A stretch of DNA of 43,228 nt from Rhizobium aethiopicum (GCF_900094625.1 NZ_FMAJ01000025.1:1-43228); one strand, 5' to 3'. Positions 10,958 to 19,910 are shown, numbered from the stretch's first letter. Translations and numbers: made by a program. Notes: generated by a model from the letters alone, not told the origin.

Positions 10958-12232
10958 TCAATTCTTATCCAGACCGTAGCAGGAATGCAAAGTCCTGACA
11001 GCGAGTTCTGCATAGGGACCATCGATCAGGATGGAAATCTTGATCTCGGAGGTCGTGATCGCCTTGATGTTGATGCCTTTTTCGGCAAGTGCACGAAAGG
11101 CGGTGGCGGCAACGCCCGCATGGCTGCGCATACCGATGCCGATGACGGACACCTTCACCAGCCCCGATTCGTTCTGCACGACATCGTAGCCGATCTTCTC
11201 CTTATGGTCGCCGAGAACCTTGATCGCCTTCTCCACGTCGCCCGACGGCACGGTGAAGGTCATGTCGGTCTTCGATCCGTCCTCGGAAATATTCTGGACG
11301 ATCATGTCGACATTGATATGGGATTCGGCAAGCGGCCCGAAGATCGCGGCAGATACGCCCGGCCGGTCGGCAAGACGGCGAAGCGAGATCTGAGCCTCAT
11401 CCTTGGCATAGGCGATGCCGGTGACTACTTCCTGTTCCACGATTTCATCCTCGTCACAAATCAGCGTTCCGGGCGGGTTCAACAGATCGCCCATGCCCGG
11501 AGCATCGGGATCTTCGAAAGACGAACGCACGAAGGTGCGCACCTTGTGCACCATGGCAAGCTCAACCGAGCGCACCTGCAGCACCTTGGCGCCGAGCGAG
11601 GCCATCTCGAGCATTTCCTCGAAGGCGATCTTCTTCAGCCTGCGCGCCTGCGGCACGATGCGCGGATCGGTCGTATAGACGCCGTCGACATCGGTATAGA
11701 TATCGCAGCGATCCGCTTTGACAGCGGCGGCAATGGCGACGGCCGACGTGTCCGACCCGCCGCGGCCGAGTGTGGCGATGCGATTGTCGGGTCCCAAACC
11801 TTGGAAGCCGGCGATAACAGCGACCTGCCCCTCGCCCATCCGCTTGACGATGTCCGAACCGTCGATCTCAAGTATCCGCGCCGCGCCGTGCGCGTTGTCG
11901 GTGCGGATTGGGATCTGCCATCCCTGCCAGGAGCGCGCATTGATGTCCATCGCCTGCAAAGCGATCGCCAACAGCCCCGAGGTCACCTGCTCGCCGGAGG
12001 CGACCACCGCATCATACTCGCGCGCATCGTAAAACGGGGAATTGGCGCCGATGACCTTCGGTGTACCCTGCACCCAGCCGACCAGCTCGTTGGTCTTGCC
12101 GGACATGGCCGAAACGACAACCGCCACCTCGTGGCCGGCATCGACTTCGCGTTTCACATGGCGGGCAACGTTCTTGATGCGGTCCAGGTCAGCGACGGAC
12201 GTGCCGCCGAATTTCATTACGATGCGTGCCAT
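10958..12232 (-). CDS. lysC: Aspartate kinase
   Basis: A 424-residue enzyme for the first step of the lysine, threonine and methionine pathway (aspartate to aspartyl-phosphate). The kinase domain opens with KFGGTSV (7-13), and the GRGGSDTSAVAIAAA stretch near 150-170 binds aspartate and ATP. Two C-terminal ACT domains (about 265-415) give feedback control by lysine and threonine. GAGG lies close before the ATG at 12232. The gene is monofunctional, without a fused homoserine dehydrogenase. It is divergent from ubiG over about 295 bases. Confidence 0.97.
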   Translation of the reverse strand: MARIVMKFGGTSVADLDRIKNVARHVKREVDAGHEVAVVVSAMSGKTNELVGWVQGTPKVIGANSPFYDAREYDAVVASGEQVTSGLLAIALQAMDINARSWQGWQIPIRTDNAHGAARILEIDGSDIVKRMGEGQVAVIAGFQGLGPDNRIATLGRGGSDTSAVAIAAAVKADRCDIYTDVDGVYTTDPRIVPQARRLKKIAFEEMLEMASLGAKVLQVRSVELAMVHKVRTFVRSSFEDPDAPGMGDLLNPPGTLICDEDEIVEQEVVTGIAYAKDEAQISLRRLADRPGVSAAIFGPLAESHINVDMIVQNISEDGSKTDMTFTVPSGDVEKAIKVLGDHKEKIGYDVVQNESGLVKVSVIGIGMRSHAGVAATAFRALAEKGINIKAITTSEIKISILIDGPYAELAVRTLHSCYGLDKN

Positions 12233-12527
12233 ATGCCTCTACCACGACTGGCGCCGGAAAGCGGAAACCCGGACCCGGCATCACGAAAGCTCTGGGGCGG
12301 AACGCTTGGCGAAAGAGCCGGCTTCCATTTCTGGAACCGCTCTAAAGCCCAGGCCCCTGAAGGCCCCAAGTTGCGGCGTCTCTTAGCGAGTTTGACGGGG
12401 GGAGGCAAGCGCGTGTGACAAAAGCAATTGTCGGGCGGCTCCGCGCTTCGCCGGTCTCCCGCTCTGCGCCCCTTGACTTATGCCCGCGATCGTCCGACTT
12501 CACATCTCACGAACGAAGGAGTGGATG

Positions 12528-13274
12528 ATGACGGAGACCGCCAGAAGCACGATTGACCAGGGCGAAGTGGACCGCTTCTCGGCAATGGCGGCGGAATGGT
12601 GGAGCCCGACCGGCAAATTCCGGCCGCTGCACAAGTTCAATCCCGTCCGCCTCGCCTATATAAGGGACAAGGCCTGCGAGAATTTCGGCCGTGATCCAAA
12701 AAGCCCTCGTCCGCTCGAAGGTTTGCGCGTACTCGACATCGGTTGCGGCGGCGGCCTGTTGTCCGAGCCTGTTGCCCGCATGGGCGCTTCCGTGGTCGGC
12801 GCCGATCCTTCCGAAAAGAATATCGGTATCGCCTCGACCCATGCGAAGGGTTCGGGTGTCTCGGTCGACTATCGCGCGGTCACCGCCGAGGAGCTCGCCG
12901 AGGCCGGCGAAACCTTCGATATCGTCCTCAACATGGAAGTTGTGGAACACGTCGCCGACGTCGAGCTCTTCATGACGACCTGTGCGAAAATGGTTCGCCC
13001 GGGCGGCCTGATCTTCGTCGCCACCATCAACCGGACGATGAAGGCGGCAGCCCTTGCTATTTTCGCCGCCGAAAACATTCTCCGCTGGCTCCCGCGCGGC
13101 ACCCATCAATATGAAAAGCTGGTGCGCCCGGAAGAGCTAGAAAAGCCGTTAACGGCAAGCGGCCTCGAGATTACCGAGCGCACCGGTGTTTTCTTTAATC
13201 CGCTCTCGAACCAGTGGAACCTGTCTCGGGATATGGACGTGAATTATATGCTGCTGGCCAAGCGGCCGGGTTAA
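12528..13274 (+). CDS. ubiG: Ubiquinone biosynthesis O-methyltransferase UbiG
   Basis: A 248-residue SAM-dependent enzyme that performs both O-methylations in ubiquinone synthesis. The motifs are the family entry TIDQGEVDRFSAMAAEWW (8-25), the SAM loop DIGCGGG (70-76), and an acidic residue at the end of the second strand (GADPSEKN). I chose the second of two ATGs (12528) because AAGGAG ends 6 bases ahead of it and the length matches the family; 12525 is possible. The longer frame from 12480 has no ribosome site. Confidence 0.95.
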   Translation: MTETARSTIDQGEVDRFSAMAAEWWSPTGKFRPLHKFNPVRLAYIRDKACENFGRDPKSPRPLEGLRVLDIGCGGGLLSEPVARMGASVVGADPSEKNIGIASTHAKGSGVSVDYRAVTAEELAEAGETFDIVLNMEVVEHVADVELFMTTCAKMVRPGGLIFVATINRTMKAAALAIFAAENILRWLPRGTHQYEKLVRPEELEKPLTASGLEITERTGVFFNPLSNQWNLSRDMDVNYMLLAKRPG

Positions 13275-13349
13275 CGTTCGACGTCAATAACCGGCTACAC
13301 TTCCGCGCGGGGCGGGGACAGGCTGCGGAAGGACTACCTGGAGTGCACG

Positions 13350-13778
13350 TCAGTTCACGTCCTCCGGCAGCACCGGAATGGCGGCGATTTCGATGCCTTC
13401 CTCCACGAGCGCCTGCGCCTCGTCTAATGTCGCCTGGCCGATGATGCCGCGGGCATCCGCCTCGCCGTAATGAATCTTGCGCGCTTCCTCGGGAAACTTC
13501 GCCCCGACATCCTCTGAATTGGCCTTGACCGCGGCGACTGCCTCTTTCAGCTTTTCCAAGGCTTCCCGGCGCATGGCGTCCATCGCCAGCGTCTGCCTCT
13601 CGTCCTTCTTGCGCGCCGTCGACACCGAAGGCGCCATCAGGAGCTTGCCGACGGCGGCGGAATGACAGACCGGGCAGGTCAGGAAACCGCTCTCGACCTG
13701 ACGGTCGAAGTCGGCGCTCTCCGAAAACCAGCCTTCGAATTCATGGGCATTGTCACAGCGAAGGGAATAGCGGATCAA
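13350..13778 (-). CDS. DUF1178 family protein
   Basis: A 142-residue conserved alphaproteobacterial protein of unknown function. It begins MIRYSLRCDNAHEFEGWF and has a zinc-ribbon-like pair CPVC near residue 35 plus a cysteine near 8, so metal binding is likely but unproven. A charged helical middle (ALEKLKEAVAAVKANSED) leads to an acidic C-terminus. Its start overlaps the stop of the nitrilase gene in an ATGA, so the two are translated together. It is the last gene of the operon comF-grxC-nitrilase-DUF1178. Confidence 0.88.
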   Translation of the reverse strand: MIRYSLRCDNAHEFEGWFSESADFDRQVESGFLTCPVCHSAAVGKLLMAPSVSTARKKDERQTLAMDAMRREALEKLKEAVAAVKANSEDVGAKFPEEARKIHYGEADARGIIGQATLDEAQALVEEGIEIAAIPVLPEDVN

Positions 13779-14632
13779 GCGGCGACGCCTCCTGCGACTG
13801 CCCCCGCGATCTTCTCAATCGAGAATTCCCGGCCGTTCCTCAGATTCGGGATCTTGTCGTGGGCGGCTTTTACCGAGCTGGGATCGATCTCGGCAACGAT
13901 GACCGCCTCGCCGGTGGCGCCAGCCGAGGCCAGCACCGTGCCCCAGGGATCGATGATCATCGAATGGCCGAAGGTCTCGCGCCCGTCCTCGTGCCGGCCC
14001 GCCTGTGCAGCCGCTATGACGAAGACGCCGTTCTCGATCGCGCGCGCCCTCAGCAGGATCTCCCAATGCGCCTCACCGGTCTGCCTGGTGAAAGCGGCGG
14101 GAACCGTCATCACTTCGGCTCCGGCAACGGCCTGGGCGCGAAAGAGCGCCGGAAACCGGACGTCATAGCAGATTGCAAAGCCGATTTCGGCAAAGGGGAG
14201 CGACAGGACGCGCGCCTCTGAGCCGGCGGTGTAGGACGCACTTTCGCGCCAGCTCTCGCCATTTTCGAGATCGACGTCGAACATATGGATCTTGTCGTAG
14301 CGATTGAGGATCCGGCCGTCGGGACCGAAGAGGAAACCGCGATTGGCGATCTTGCCGTCGGCAAGCGCAATCGCCGTCGAGCCGACATGCATGTAGATGC
14401 CAAGCTCCATCGCAAGCTCGGAGCCCGTCTTGACGATGATATCGTGCGTTTCTTCGGCAAGCACGGCGCGTGCCGCCGCCCGGTCACGCTGCAGCATTCC
14501 GGTCATTTCAGGCGTCTGCACATAGGTCGCCCCCTGGCCAGCAGCCTCGCGCACCAGCCGAGTCATGACGGCTGCGTTCTTCGCCGGATCGACCCCGGAG
14601 CACATCTGAACGGCGGCAGCCTTAAAGCTCAT
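13775..14632 (-). CDS. Nitrilase-superfamily amidase (Nit/omega-amidase type)
   Basis: A 285-residue carbon-nitrogen hydrolase. The catalytic triad is complete: E42 (QTPEMTG), K113 (YDKIHMFD) and C154 (AICYDVRFP). The close resemblance is to the Nit1/Nit2 group, whose members hydrolyse deaminated glutathione or alpha-ketoglutaramate. Sitting directly after grxC (10-base gap), a role in glutathione repair is attractive but is inference. The start at 14632 follows GAGGG; the upstream in-frame start at 14713 would overlap grxC and is rejected. Confidence 0.93.
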   Translation of the reverse strand: MSFKAAAVQMCSGVDPAKNAAVMTRLVREAAGQGATYVQTPEMTGMLQRDRAAARAVLAEETHDIIVKTGSELAMELGIYMHVGSTAIALADGKIANRGFLFGPDGRILNRYDKIHMFDVDLENGESWRESASYTAGSEARVLSLPFAEIGFAICYDVRFPALFRAQAVAGAEVMTVPAAFTRQTGEAHWEILLRARAIENGVFVIAAAQAGRHEDGRETFGHSMIIDPWGTVLASAGATGEAVIVAEIDPSSVKAAHDKIPNLRNGREFSIEKIAGAVAGGVAA

Positions 14633-14642
14633 CGGAGTTCCC

Positions 14643-14900
14643 TCATGCCGCCAGCATCGGATCGAGCTTACCGGCTCGATCCAGCGCGAAAAGGTCGTCA
14701 CAGCCGCCAACATGATCGGCGCCGATGAAGATCTGCGGGAAAGTCGTGCGCCCGTTCGATTTGCCGATCATCTCCTGGCGAAGGTCCGGCGAATAGGTCG
14801 CGTCATGCTCGACATATTCGACGCCCTTTTGTTCGAGCAGGGATTTGGCACGGGTGCAATAGCCGCAGAACTGCCGTGTATAGATCGTGACGGGTACCAT
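14643..14900 (-). CDS. grxC: Glutaredoxin 3 (GrxC)
   Basis: An 85-residue dithiol glutaredoxin that reduces disulfides with glutathione. The active site is C12-G-Y-C15, with the TTFPQIFIG cis-proline loop (near 51-59) and the GGCDDL motif that holds glutathione. Full family length. The ATG at 14900 has GGAG 5 bases ahead. It lies between comF (32-base gap) and the nitrilase gene. Confidence 0.96.
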   Translation of the reverse strand: MVPVTIYTRQFCGYCTRAKSLLEQKGVEYVEHDATYSPDLRQEMIGKSNGRTTFPQIFIGADHVGGCDDLFALDRAGKLDPMLAA

Positions 14901-14932
14901 GATATCTCCAGACGAATGCCGGGTATTTTCTG

Positions 14933-15736
14933 TCATATAGGCTCGGAAAGAGCCCTTGCAAAGGTCAAAACCGTTATATCCGCCGCACCCGCCTTACGCA
15001 GCGTCCGGCTTGCGGCGGCAACCGTCGCCCCCGTCGTGTAGACGTCGTCGACGAGCACGATACGCTTGCCGAAAACCTCGTTCTCGCAACCTTTGGTAAT
15101 CGCGAAAGCACCTCTGACATTGTCCTCGCGCGCCTTGGCACCGAGGCCGACCTGCTGGCTGGTGCGCTTGACGCGGATGAGTGTGGCTGCAAGCAGCGGT
15201 TTGCCCGATAGGCTCGCCATATGGCGGGCAAGCTCGGCAGCCTGGTTGAACTTGCGCGCCAGCATGCGGGTGCGGTGCAGCGGCACCGGGATCAGCGCGT
15301 CGCAGCTTTCGACCGCGCCGTCGGAGGCACGGAGCATCCAGCCGGCCATCATCGGCGCCAGATCGGTGCGATCGCGATATTTCAGCCCATGAACGAGATC
15401 CCGCACCGCATGATCGTGCGTTGCCGCCGACCGCAACCGGTCGAAAGGCGGCGGATTGGCGATCGCCTCGGCACTGAGGATGCCGGCGCCGAGATCATGC
15501 GAGAAGGGAATGCCGAGCACCTCGCAGAAGGGACGCTCGATGAAACGGATGCCGGACCAGCATTTCGCGCAGAGCCCTCGGTGGCCGCCGGTCGAAATGC
15601 CGCAGACCGAACAGGCGGGCGGATACAGAAAATCGGCCAGCGCCGAAAACGGCCGCAGGATCTGCGCCCGCAGGAACTCCACCGGTCTCTCGAACTGGAT
15701 CGATTTCATGCCGCCGAGATTAGCCTGTTCTCTCAT
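14933..15736 (-). CDS. comF: ComF-family phosphoribosyltransferase-like protein
   Basis: About 267 residues. The N-terminal double zinc ribbon (CSVCG ... CAKCW) precedes a type I phosphoribosyltransferase fold with the PRPP loop VLVDDVYTTGAT near the C-terminus. ComF proteins are linked to DNA uptake in Gram-positive and some Gram-negative bacteria; in rhizobia the role is unknown. The start is uncertain: ATG at 15736 has no clear ribosome site, and ATG at 15709 (MKSIQF) would also fit. It is divergent from the methyltransferase gene with only about 50 bases between them. Confidence 0.85.
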   Translation of the reverse strand: MREQANLGGMKSIQFERPVEFLRAQILRPFSALADFLYPPACSVCGISTGGHRGLCAKCWSGIRFIERPFCEVLGIPFSHDLGAGILSAEAIANPPPFDRLRSAATHDHAVRDLVHGLKYRDRTDLAPMMAGWMLRASDGAVESCDALIPVPLHRTRMLARKFNQAAELARHMASLSGKPLLAATLIRVKRTSQQVGLGAKAREDNVRGAFAITKGCENEVFGKRIVLVDDVYTTGATVAAASRTLRKAGAADITVLTFARALSEPI

Positions 15737-15786
15737 CAAGGAAAATCGCCTTGCCGCGTATACGGCGCGGGACTAAGGAGATTGCC

Positions 15787-16671
15787 ATGGAAACGATCTT
15801 CGACAGAGCCCTGATCGCCGCGCATCGCCACCGGGCGCTTGTCAATAACGATCCCAGGGCCGCCTTCCTGCTCGATATTGCCGCTGAGGAAATGGCCGAA
15901 AGGCTTGCCGTCGTCGAGCGGGCATTCGAGGCCGCTGTCGAACTGCACGGCGCCACTGGAGCGGCCGCCCGCGCGGCGGTGGCGACGGGCAAGATCGGCA
16001 CGATGATGCGCGTCGAGGCCGAGAAGGCCTATGCGGGTCCGGAGGAAACCCTGATGGAGGCGCCGCTCGAGGAGGTGCCGCTTGAGCCGCAATCGGCCAA
16101 TCTCATCCTTGCGCCGCTCAGCCTGCATCTCACCAACGATACGCCGGGAGTCTTCATCCAGATTCGCCGCGCCCTCAAGCCGGACGGCCTGTTCCTGGCG
16201 GCCATTCCCGGCGCCGGCACGCTGCAGGAACTGCGCGACGTGCTCTTGGCCGCCGAAGTCGAAATGACGGGCGGCGCAAGCCCCCGCGTCATCCCCTTCG
16301 CCGATGTGCGTGATATCGGCAGTCTCATGCAGCGCGCCGGTTTCACGCTCCCGGTGATCGACGCCGAGAACTATACGGTACGATATGATTCGCTCTTTCC
16401 GCTGATGCGCGACCTAAGGGCAATGGGCATGAGCAATCCGCTTGCAGCCCGCGCTCGCCTGCCGCTGACGCGCGCCTTCTTCCTGCGCGCGGCAGAGATT
16501 TACGCCGAGCGCTACTCCGACCCCGACGGACGCATTCGCGCGACATTCTCGATCATCTATCTCTCTGGATGGGCTCCGCACGAGAGCCAGCAGAAGCCGC
16601 TCCAGCCGGGCTCGGCCAAAGCACGTCTTGCCGATGCCCTGAAAGTCGACGAGCACAGGCTCAGGCAGTAA
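15787..16671 (+). CDS. BioC/NDUFAF5-like methyltransferase-fold protein
   Basis: A 294-residue protein that begins METIFDRALIAAHRHRA and carries a degenerate SAM-methyltransferase fold: the usual glycine-rich loop is weak, while the middle (ANLILAPLSLHLTNDTPGVF, then IRRALKPDGLFLAAIPGAGT) matches the BioC/NDUFAF5 group. The mitochondrial relative hydroxylates an arginine of complex I subunit NDUFS7, so a role in NADH dehydrogenase assembly is a fair guess. AAGGAG lies 6 bases before the ATG at 15787. Confidence 0.85.
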   Translation: METIFDRALIAAHRHRALVNNDPRAAFLLDIAAEEMAERLAVVERAFEAAVELHGATGAAARAAVATGKIGTMMRVEAEKAYAGPEETLMEAPLEEVPLEPQSANLILAPLSLHLTNDTPGVFIQIRRALKPDGLFLAAIPGAGTLQELRDVLLAAEVEMTGGASPRVIPFADVRDIGSLMQRAGFTLPVIDAENYTVRYDSLFPLMRDLRAMGMSNPLAARARLPLTRAFFLRAAEIYAERYSDPDGRIRATFSIIYLSGWAPHESQQKPLQPGSAKARLADALKVDEHRLRQ

Positions 16672-16686
16672 TCGTCGGCAGCTTCG

Positions 16687-16854
16687 TCAATTGACGGTCA
16701 TATTGTTGCTGACCACGTTGAAGACATTCTGCAGGCTGCCGGTAAAAATGCCGAGACCGGAGAGGAGGGCTGTGCAAATGACGGCGGCAATCAGGCCGTA
16801 TTCCACCGCCGTCGCGCCTGTCTCGTCTGCAAGAAATGCTTTCAAAAGTCGCAT
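16687..16854 (-). CDS. Flp-family type IVb pilin, orphan
   Basis: A 55-residue pilin. After a short leader (MRLLKAFLADETG) comes the prepilin peptidase site G13/A14 with the required E18 at +5 (ATAVEYGLIAAVI), then one hydrophobic helix and a short polar tail (FNVVSNNMTVN). This is the hallmark of Flp/Tad pilins. No tad/cpa secretion genes are in the window, so the assembly machinery must lie elsewhere. I chose the ATG at 16854 from the leader length; 16884 would add ten residues. A small membrane-protein gene lies 81 bases upstream on the same strand. Confidence 0.9.
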   Translation of the reverse strand: MRLLKAFLADETGATAVEYGLIAAVICTALLSGLGIFTGSLQNVFNVVSNNMTVN

Positions 16855-16935
16855 ACCCCAACCTTCTGCGTGAACAGACTGCAACGATCAATTCTCCGGC
16901 CACCGGGCGCTGGCCGTCATGCTTCAGCAGCGGCT

Positions 16936-17253
16936 TCAGCAACCGGCGCCGACACCGTAGCCTTGCACGACGCAGACCGAGCCGGGCGTATCCTGAAGGA
17001 CGCTGCGACGAATCGTATAGTGCTTGCCACTTTCGTTCTTCGGAATGGACCCGGTGGTGATCGTGTCGAAATCGACCGGCGCACTCGCAAAGACGCTTTT
17101 CTTCGAGGAATCCGCAAGCATGGGCGTCAGGATCAGCGTCAGCGCAACCACCGCCGTACCAAAGAGAAGGGCGATATTAAGCGCACCCGTCCTGCGCGAG
17201 GCAGACGAAGCCCGTTCCTTTTCCCGGACAGCTTTCCAGAAATCATCGTCCAT
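16936..17253 (-). CDS. Small single-pass membrane protein, unknown
   Basis: A 105-residue protein that I cannot assign. It starts MDDDFWKAVREKERASS, has one hydrophobic segment (about 24-45, ALLFGTAVVALTLILTPML), then a periplasmic-looking stretch with TTGSIPK and a C-terminal SVCVVQGYGVGAGC with two cysteines (C93, C105), possibly a disulfide. It sits just upstream of the Flp pilin on the same strand, so co-transcription is likely. I chose the start at 17253; the longer frame to 17361 has no support. Confidence 0.75.
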   Translation of the reverse strand: MDDDFWKAVREKERASSASRRTGALNIALLFGTAVVALTLILTPMLADSSKKSVFASAPVDFDTITTGSIPKNESGKHYTIRRSVLQDTPGSVCVVQGYGVGAGC

Positions 17254-17379
17254 GAGGTCAAGCCTTTTAATACACGCACGCCAGATGCTTGATTGAGGCC
17301 GATCTTTGGCAGAAGGTGTTAAACGATCCATTAATATCCACAGCCGAAAACGGCGTGGCACAATAATAATCAGCTAACG

Positions 17380-17793
17380 CTAAAGTAAATCCTGCAACAT
17401 CGGGATCAGCGGCTCGTCGGCGGGCGGCATCGGGTAATCCCGAAGCGCCTGCGCACGTACCCATTTCAGCGCCTGGCCCTCGCGGCCCTGGGCAATTCCC
17501 TCATAGCGCCGGCAGATATAAAGCGGCATCAGCAGGTGGAAGGTCTCGTAGGAATGGCTGGCGAAGGTGAGCGGCGCGAGGCAAGCGATCTTGGTCCTGA
17601 TGCCGAGCTCTTCCTCAAGCTCGCGCACCAGCGTCTCCTCCGGCGTCTCGCCGGGCTCGACTTTCCCGCCGGGAAACTCCCAGAGCCCGGCCAGCGACTT
17701 TCCCTCGGGACGCTGTGCCAACAGGATACGCCCGTCGGCATCAATCAGCGCACAGGCGGCGACCAGCAATATCTTCCGGCCTGCCTCGCTCAT
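17380..17793 (-). CDS. mutT: MutT-type Nudix hydrolase (8-oxo-dGTP diphosphatase)
   Basis: A 137-residue enzyme that removes oxidised nucleotides before they enter DNA. The Nudix box is complete (residues 43-65: GKVEPGE, then REL.EELGI). N-terminal VAACALIDADGRILLAQRP and the PGLWEFPGGK-type lead are typical of MutT. The ATG at 17793 overlaps the stop of the upstream acetyltransferase in an ATGA, giving coupled translation; the longer frame to 17817 is not needed. Confidence 0.93.
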   Translation of the reverse strand: MSEAGRKILLVAACALIDADGRILLAQRPEGKSLAGLWEFPGGKVEPGETPEETLVRELEEELGIRTKIACLAPLTFASHSYETFHLLMPLYICRRYEGIAQGREGQALKWVRAQALRDYPMPPADEPLIPMLQDLL

Positions 17794-18608
17794 CGCGACT
17801 CCCTCTGCCAATAGCAATAGTGATAGGCGTCCCGAAACCCGAGCCGCTCGTAGAGCGCTATGGCCGGGCGGTTGGAGAGCTTTACCTGCAGCCAGGCCGA
17901 GCGGGCGCTGCGCACGCGCGCCCAGCGCAGCGCCGAGGTCAGGATTTCAGTGCCGAGCCCCTCGCGCCGCCGCTTTTCGCAGACCGAGAGCGACATGATG
18001 CCGGCAAGATCGTTGTCCTGGACGCAGAGCACGGTCGCCAGCGGCCCCTCCGCCGCATTTTCGATCATGAAGAGGCCCGACGGCGGCTTGATCGCCGAAA
18101 TGATTTCGGCAAGCGCCGGCTTCAGCGTCGACGGCGCCCCGTCGACGGCAAGGTTTGCGTCGACGAAGCGGCCGACATCATGGGTCGGCAGATGATCGAG
18201 CGTATCCGGCAGTTCCGCCTCGGCAAGATCACAGGTCATCACCACGGTCTCGTCGAACCGCGTCCAGTTCTGGGCCCTGAGAAGCTCGATCAGCACCGGC
18301 GACGCGAGCGGCGTCTGGCGAACCACGGCGGGACGTCCATAGGCCTCGAACTTCCGGCTTGCCTTTTCCAGCCGAATCTCGACGTCGCGGTGATCCGAGG
18401 GATCGAGCGGCACGATGGAATTCAGCCGGTTGGACGGGTGGCCCGCTGTTAGCCGGACCTGCCAGCTGCCGTCATATTGCACGGATGCCGCCGGCCAGGC
18501 GCGAAAGCCGACGGCCTCCAGCCTGCGGACCAGCGGCAGATTCTGCGAGGATATGGATGCCTGCACCAATGAACGATCAGCTCCGATAGTCGCCATTGAT
18601 CGCAACAT
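17790..18608 (-). CDS. GNAT-family N-acetyltransferase
   Basis: Up to 272 residues. The C-terminal half holds a GNAT fold: acetyl-CoA loop RRREGLGTEIL and the final motif NRPAIALYERLGF. The substrate is unknown. It lies between argJ and mutT, overlapping argJ by 32 bases at the ATG used here (18608). A GGAG inside argJ's last codons could instead drive a start at a TTG/GTG pair near 18567-18572, after the argJ stop. The grouping argJ-GNAT-mutT is common in rhizobia as I recall. Confidence 0.88.
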   Translation of the reverse strand: MLRSMATIGADRSLVQASISSQNLPLVRRLEAVGFRAWPAASVQYDGSWQVRLTAGHPSNRLNSIVPLDPSDHRDVEIRLEKASRKFEAYGRPAVVRQTPLASPVLIELLRAQNWTRFDETVVMTCDLAEAELPDTLDHLPTHDVGRFVDANLAVDGAPSTLKPALAEIISAIKPPSGLFMIENAAEGPLATVLCVQDNDLAGIMSLSVCEKRRREGLGTEILTSALRWARVRSARSAWLQVKLSNRPAIALYERLGFRDAYHYCYWQRESR

Positions 18609-19818
18609 ATTCCTTGGTGAGGTCGCAGGTCCAGACGGTTGCCGTGCCGGTGCCGAGGCCGATATCGACTTTGACGGGGATGTCCTGCGCCTTCATCACA
18701 TCAGAGGCGGCCTGCTCTGAATAGTCGGGATCGCGCTCGCCGTTGACGGCGACCCTGACATCGCCGAACCAGATGGCGAGCCGATCGCGGTCGGCCATCT
18801 CGCCGGACTTTCCGACGGCCATGACGATTCGGCCCCAATTGGCGTCTTCGCCGGCGGCCGCCGTCTTGACCAGCGGCGAATTGGCGATCGACAGGGCGAT
18901 GCGCTTAGCGGCGGCATCGCTCTCGGCGCCCCTCACGGTGATTTCGAGCATCTTGGTCGCACCCTCGCCGTCACGCACCACCTGCAGCGAAAGATCTTTC
19001 AGCACTTCATTGAGCGCGACCCGGAAAGGGGCAAGACGCGGATCGTCGGCACGTTCGATGCGGGCCTGGCCGTCCTCGGCCGCTGCACCCGTCGCAAACA
19101 GCATCAGCGTGTCGGAGGTGGACGTGTCGCTGTCGACGGTCATGGAGTTGAAGGTCGGGCCGACGCCGTCGGATAGAAGCGCCTGCAGCGCGTCGGACGC
19201 GATGTCGGCATCGGTGACGACGAAGGAGAGCATCGTCGCCATGTCGGGCGCGATCATGCCAGCGCCCTTGGCAATGCCGTTGATCGTGACAGTGACGCCG
19301 CCGATTTCGGCACTGCGGGTCGAAACCTTGGGATAGGTATCGGTCGTCATGATCGCCTTGGCGGCTTCGAACCAGAAATCGCCGGTCGCCTCGGCCTGCA
19401 TCTTGTCGAGGACACCTGAGAATTTGGCGGCATCGAGCGGCTCGCCAATGACGCCGGTCGACGCCAGGTAGATCTCGTTTTCGGCGCAGCCGACGGCAGC
19501 CGCAGCCGACTTCGCCGTCAACGCGGTCGCCTGGCGGCCCTTCAGGCCGGTAAAGGCATTGGCATTGCCTGAGTTGACGACGACCGCCCGGGCGCTGCCA
19601 TGGGGAAGATTGGCGCGGCAGAAATCGACGGGCGCCGACGGGCACTTGGAGCGGGTAAACACCCCGGCTACAGCAGCCGGTTTGTCGAAAACCATCATCA
19701 GCACGTCGGTACGGTTCTTGTACTTGATGCCGGCGGAAGCCGTCGCCATGCGCACGCCGCGCAGCGAAGGCATCGGGACGAAGGATTTCGGGGCGAGCGG
19801 GGAAACGGAACCGGACAT
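18577..19818 (-). CDS. argJ: Bifunctional ornithine acetyltransferase / N-acetylglutamate synthase
   Basis: A 413-residue enzyme of arginine synthesis. It moves the acetyl group from N-acetylornithine to glutamate, closing the acetyl cycle. The precursor cleaves itself at A194/T195 (in PDMATMLSF), where T195 becomes the nucleophile; NSGNANAFTG (82-91) is also family-specific. The ATG at 19818 has AGG 8 bases ahead; the TTG at 19833 is less likely. It leads the operon with the acetyltransferase and mutT. Confidence 0.97.
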   Translation of the reverse strand: MSGSVSPLAPKSFVPMPSLRGVRMATASAGIKYKNRTDVLMMVFDKPAAVAGVFTRSKCPSAPVDFCRANLPHGSARAVVVNSGNANAFTGLKGRQATALTAKSAAAAVGCAENEIYLASTGVIGEPLDAAKFSGVLDKMQAEATGDFWFEAAKAIMTTDTYPKVSTRSAEIGGVTVTINGIAKGAGMIAPDMATMLSFVVTDADIASDALQALLSDGVGPTFNSMTVDSDTSTSDTLMLFATGAAAEDGQARIERADDPRLAPFRVALNEVLKDLSLQVVRDGEGATKMLEITVRGAESDAAAKRIALSIANSPLVKTAAAGEDANWGRIVMAVGKSGEMADRDRLAIWFGDVRVAVNGERDPDYSEQAASDVMKAQDIPVKVDIGLGTGTATVWTCDLTKEYVAINGDYRS

Positions 19819-19879
19819 GCTGAGACCTGCCAATGAGCATTTCCAGGCGGCATCAGTGGAAATGCGACAACATAGTGAA

Positions 19880-19900
19880 GGGCCCGGAAGAACCGGGCCC
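19880..19900 (-). terminator. Probable terminator between the PPIase gene and argJ
   Basis: A perfect 8-bp stem (GGGCCCGG / CCGGGCCC) with a 5-base loop, 10 bases past the PPIase stop. The following minus-strand bases (TTCACTATGTT) are only weakly T-rich, so termination may be incomplete. Confidence 0.6.
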
Positions 19901-19910
19901 GATGCGAATA

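Noticed and set aside
8507..12418. 1303-residue frame antisense to prfA, ptsP and lysC
   Set aside because: Crosses three certain genes, with His/Arg-rich content and no domain; a shadow of third-position GC bias.
17318..17333. CtrA-like TTAA-N8-TTAA upstream of the 105-residue protein
   Set aside because: The CtrA box needs a 7-base spacer; here it is 8.
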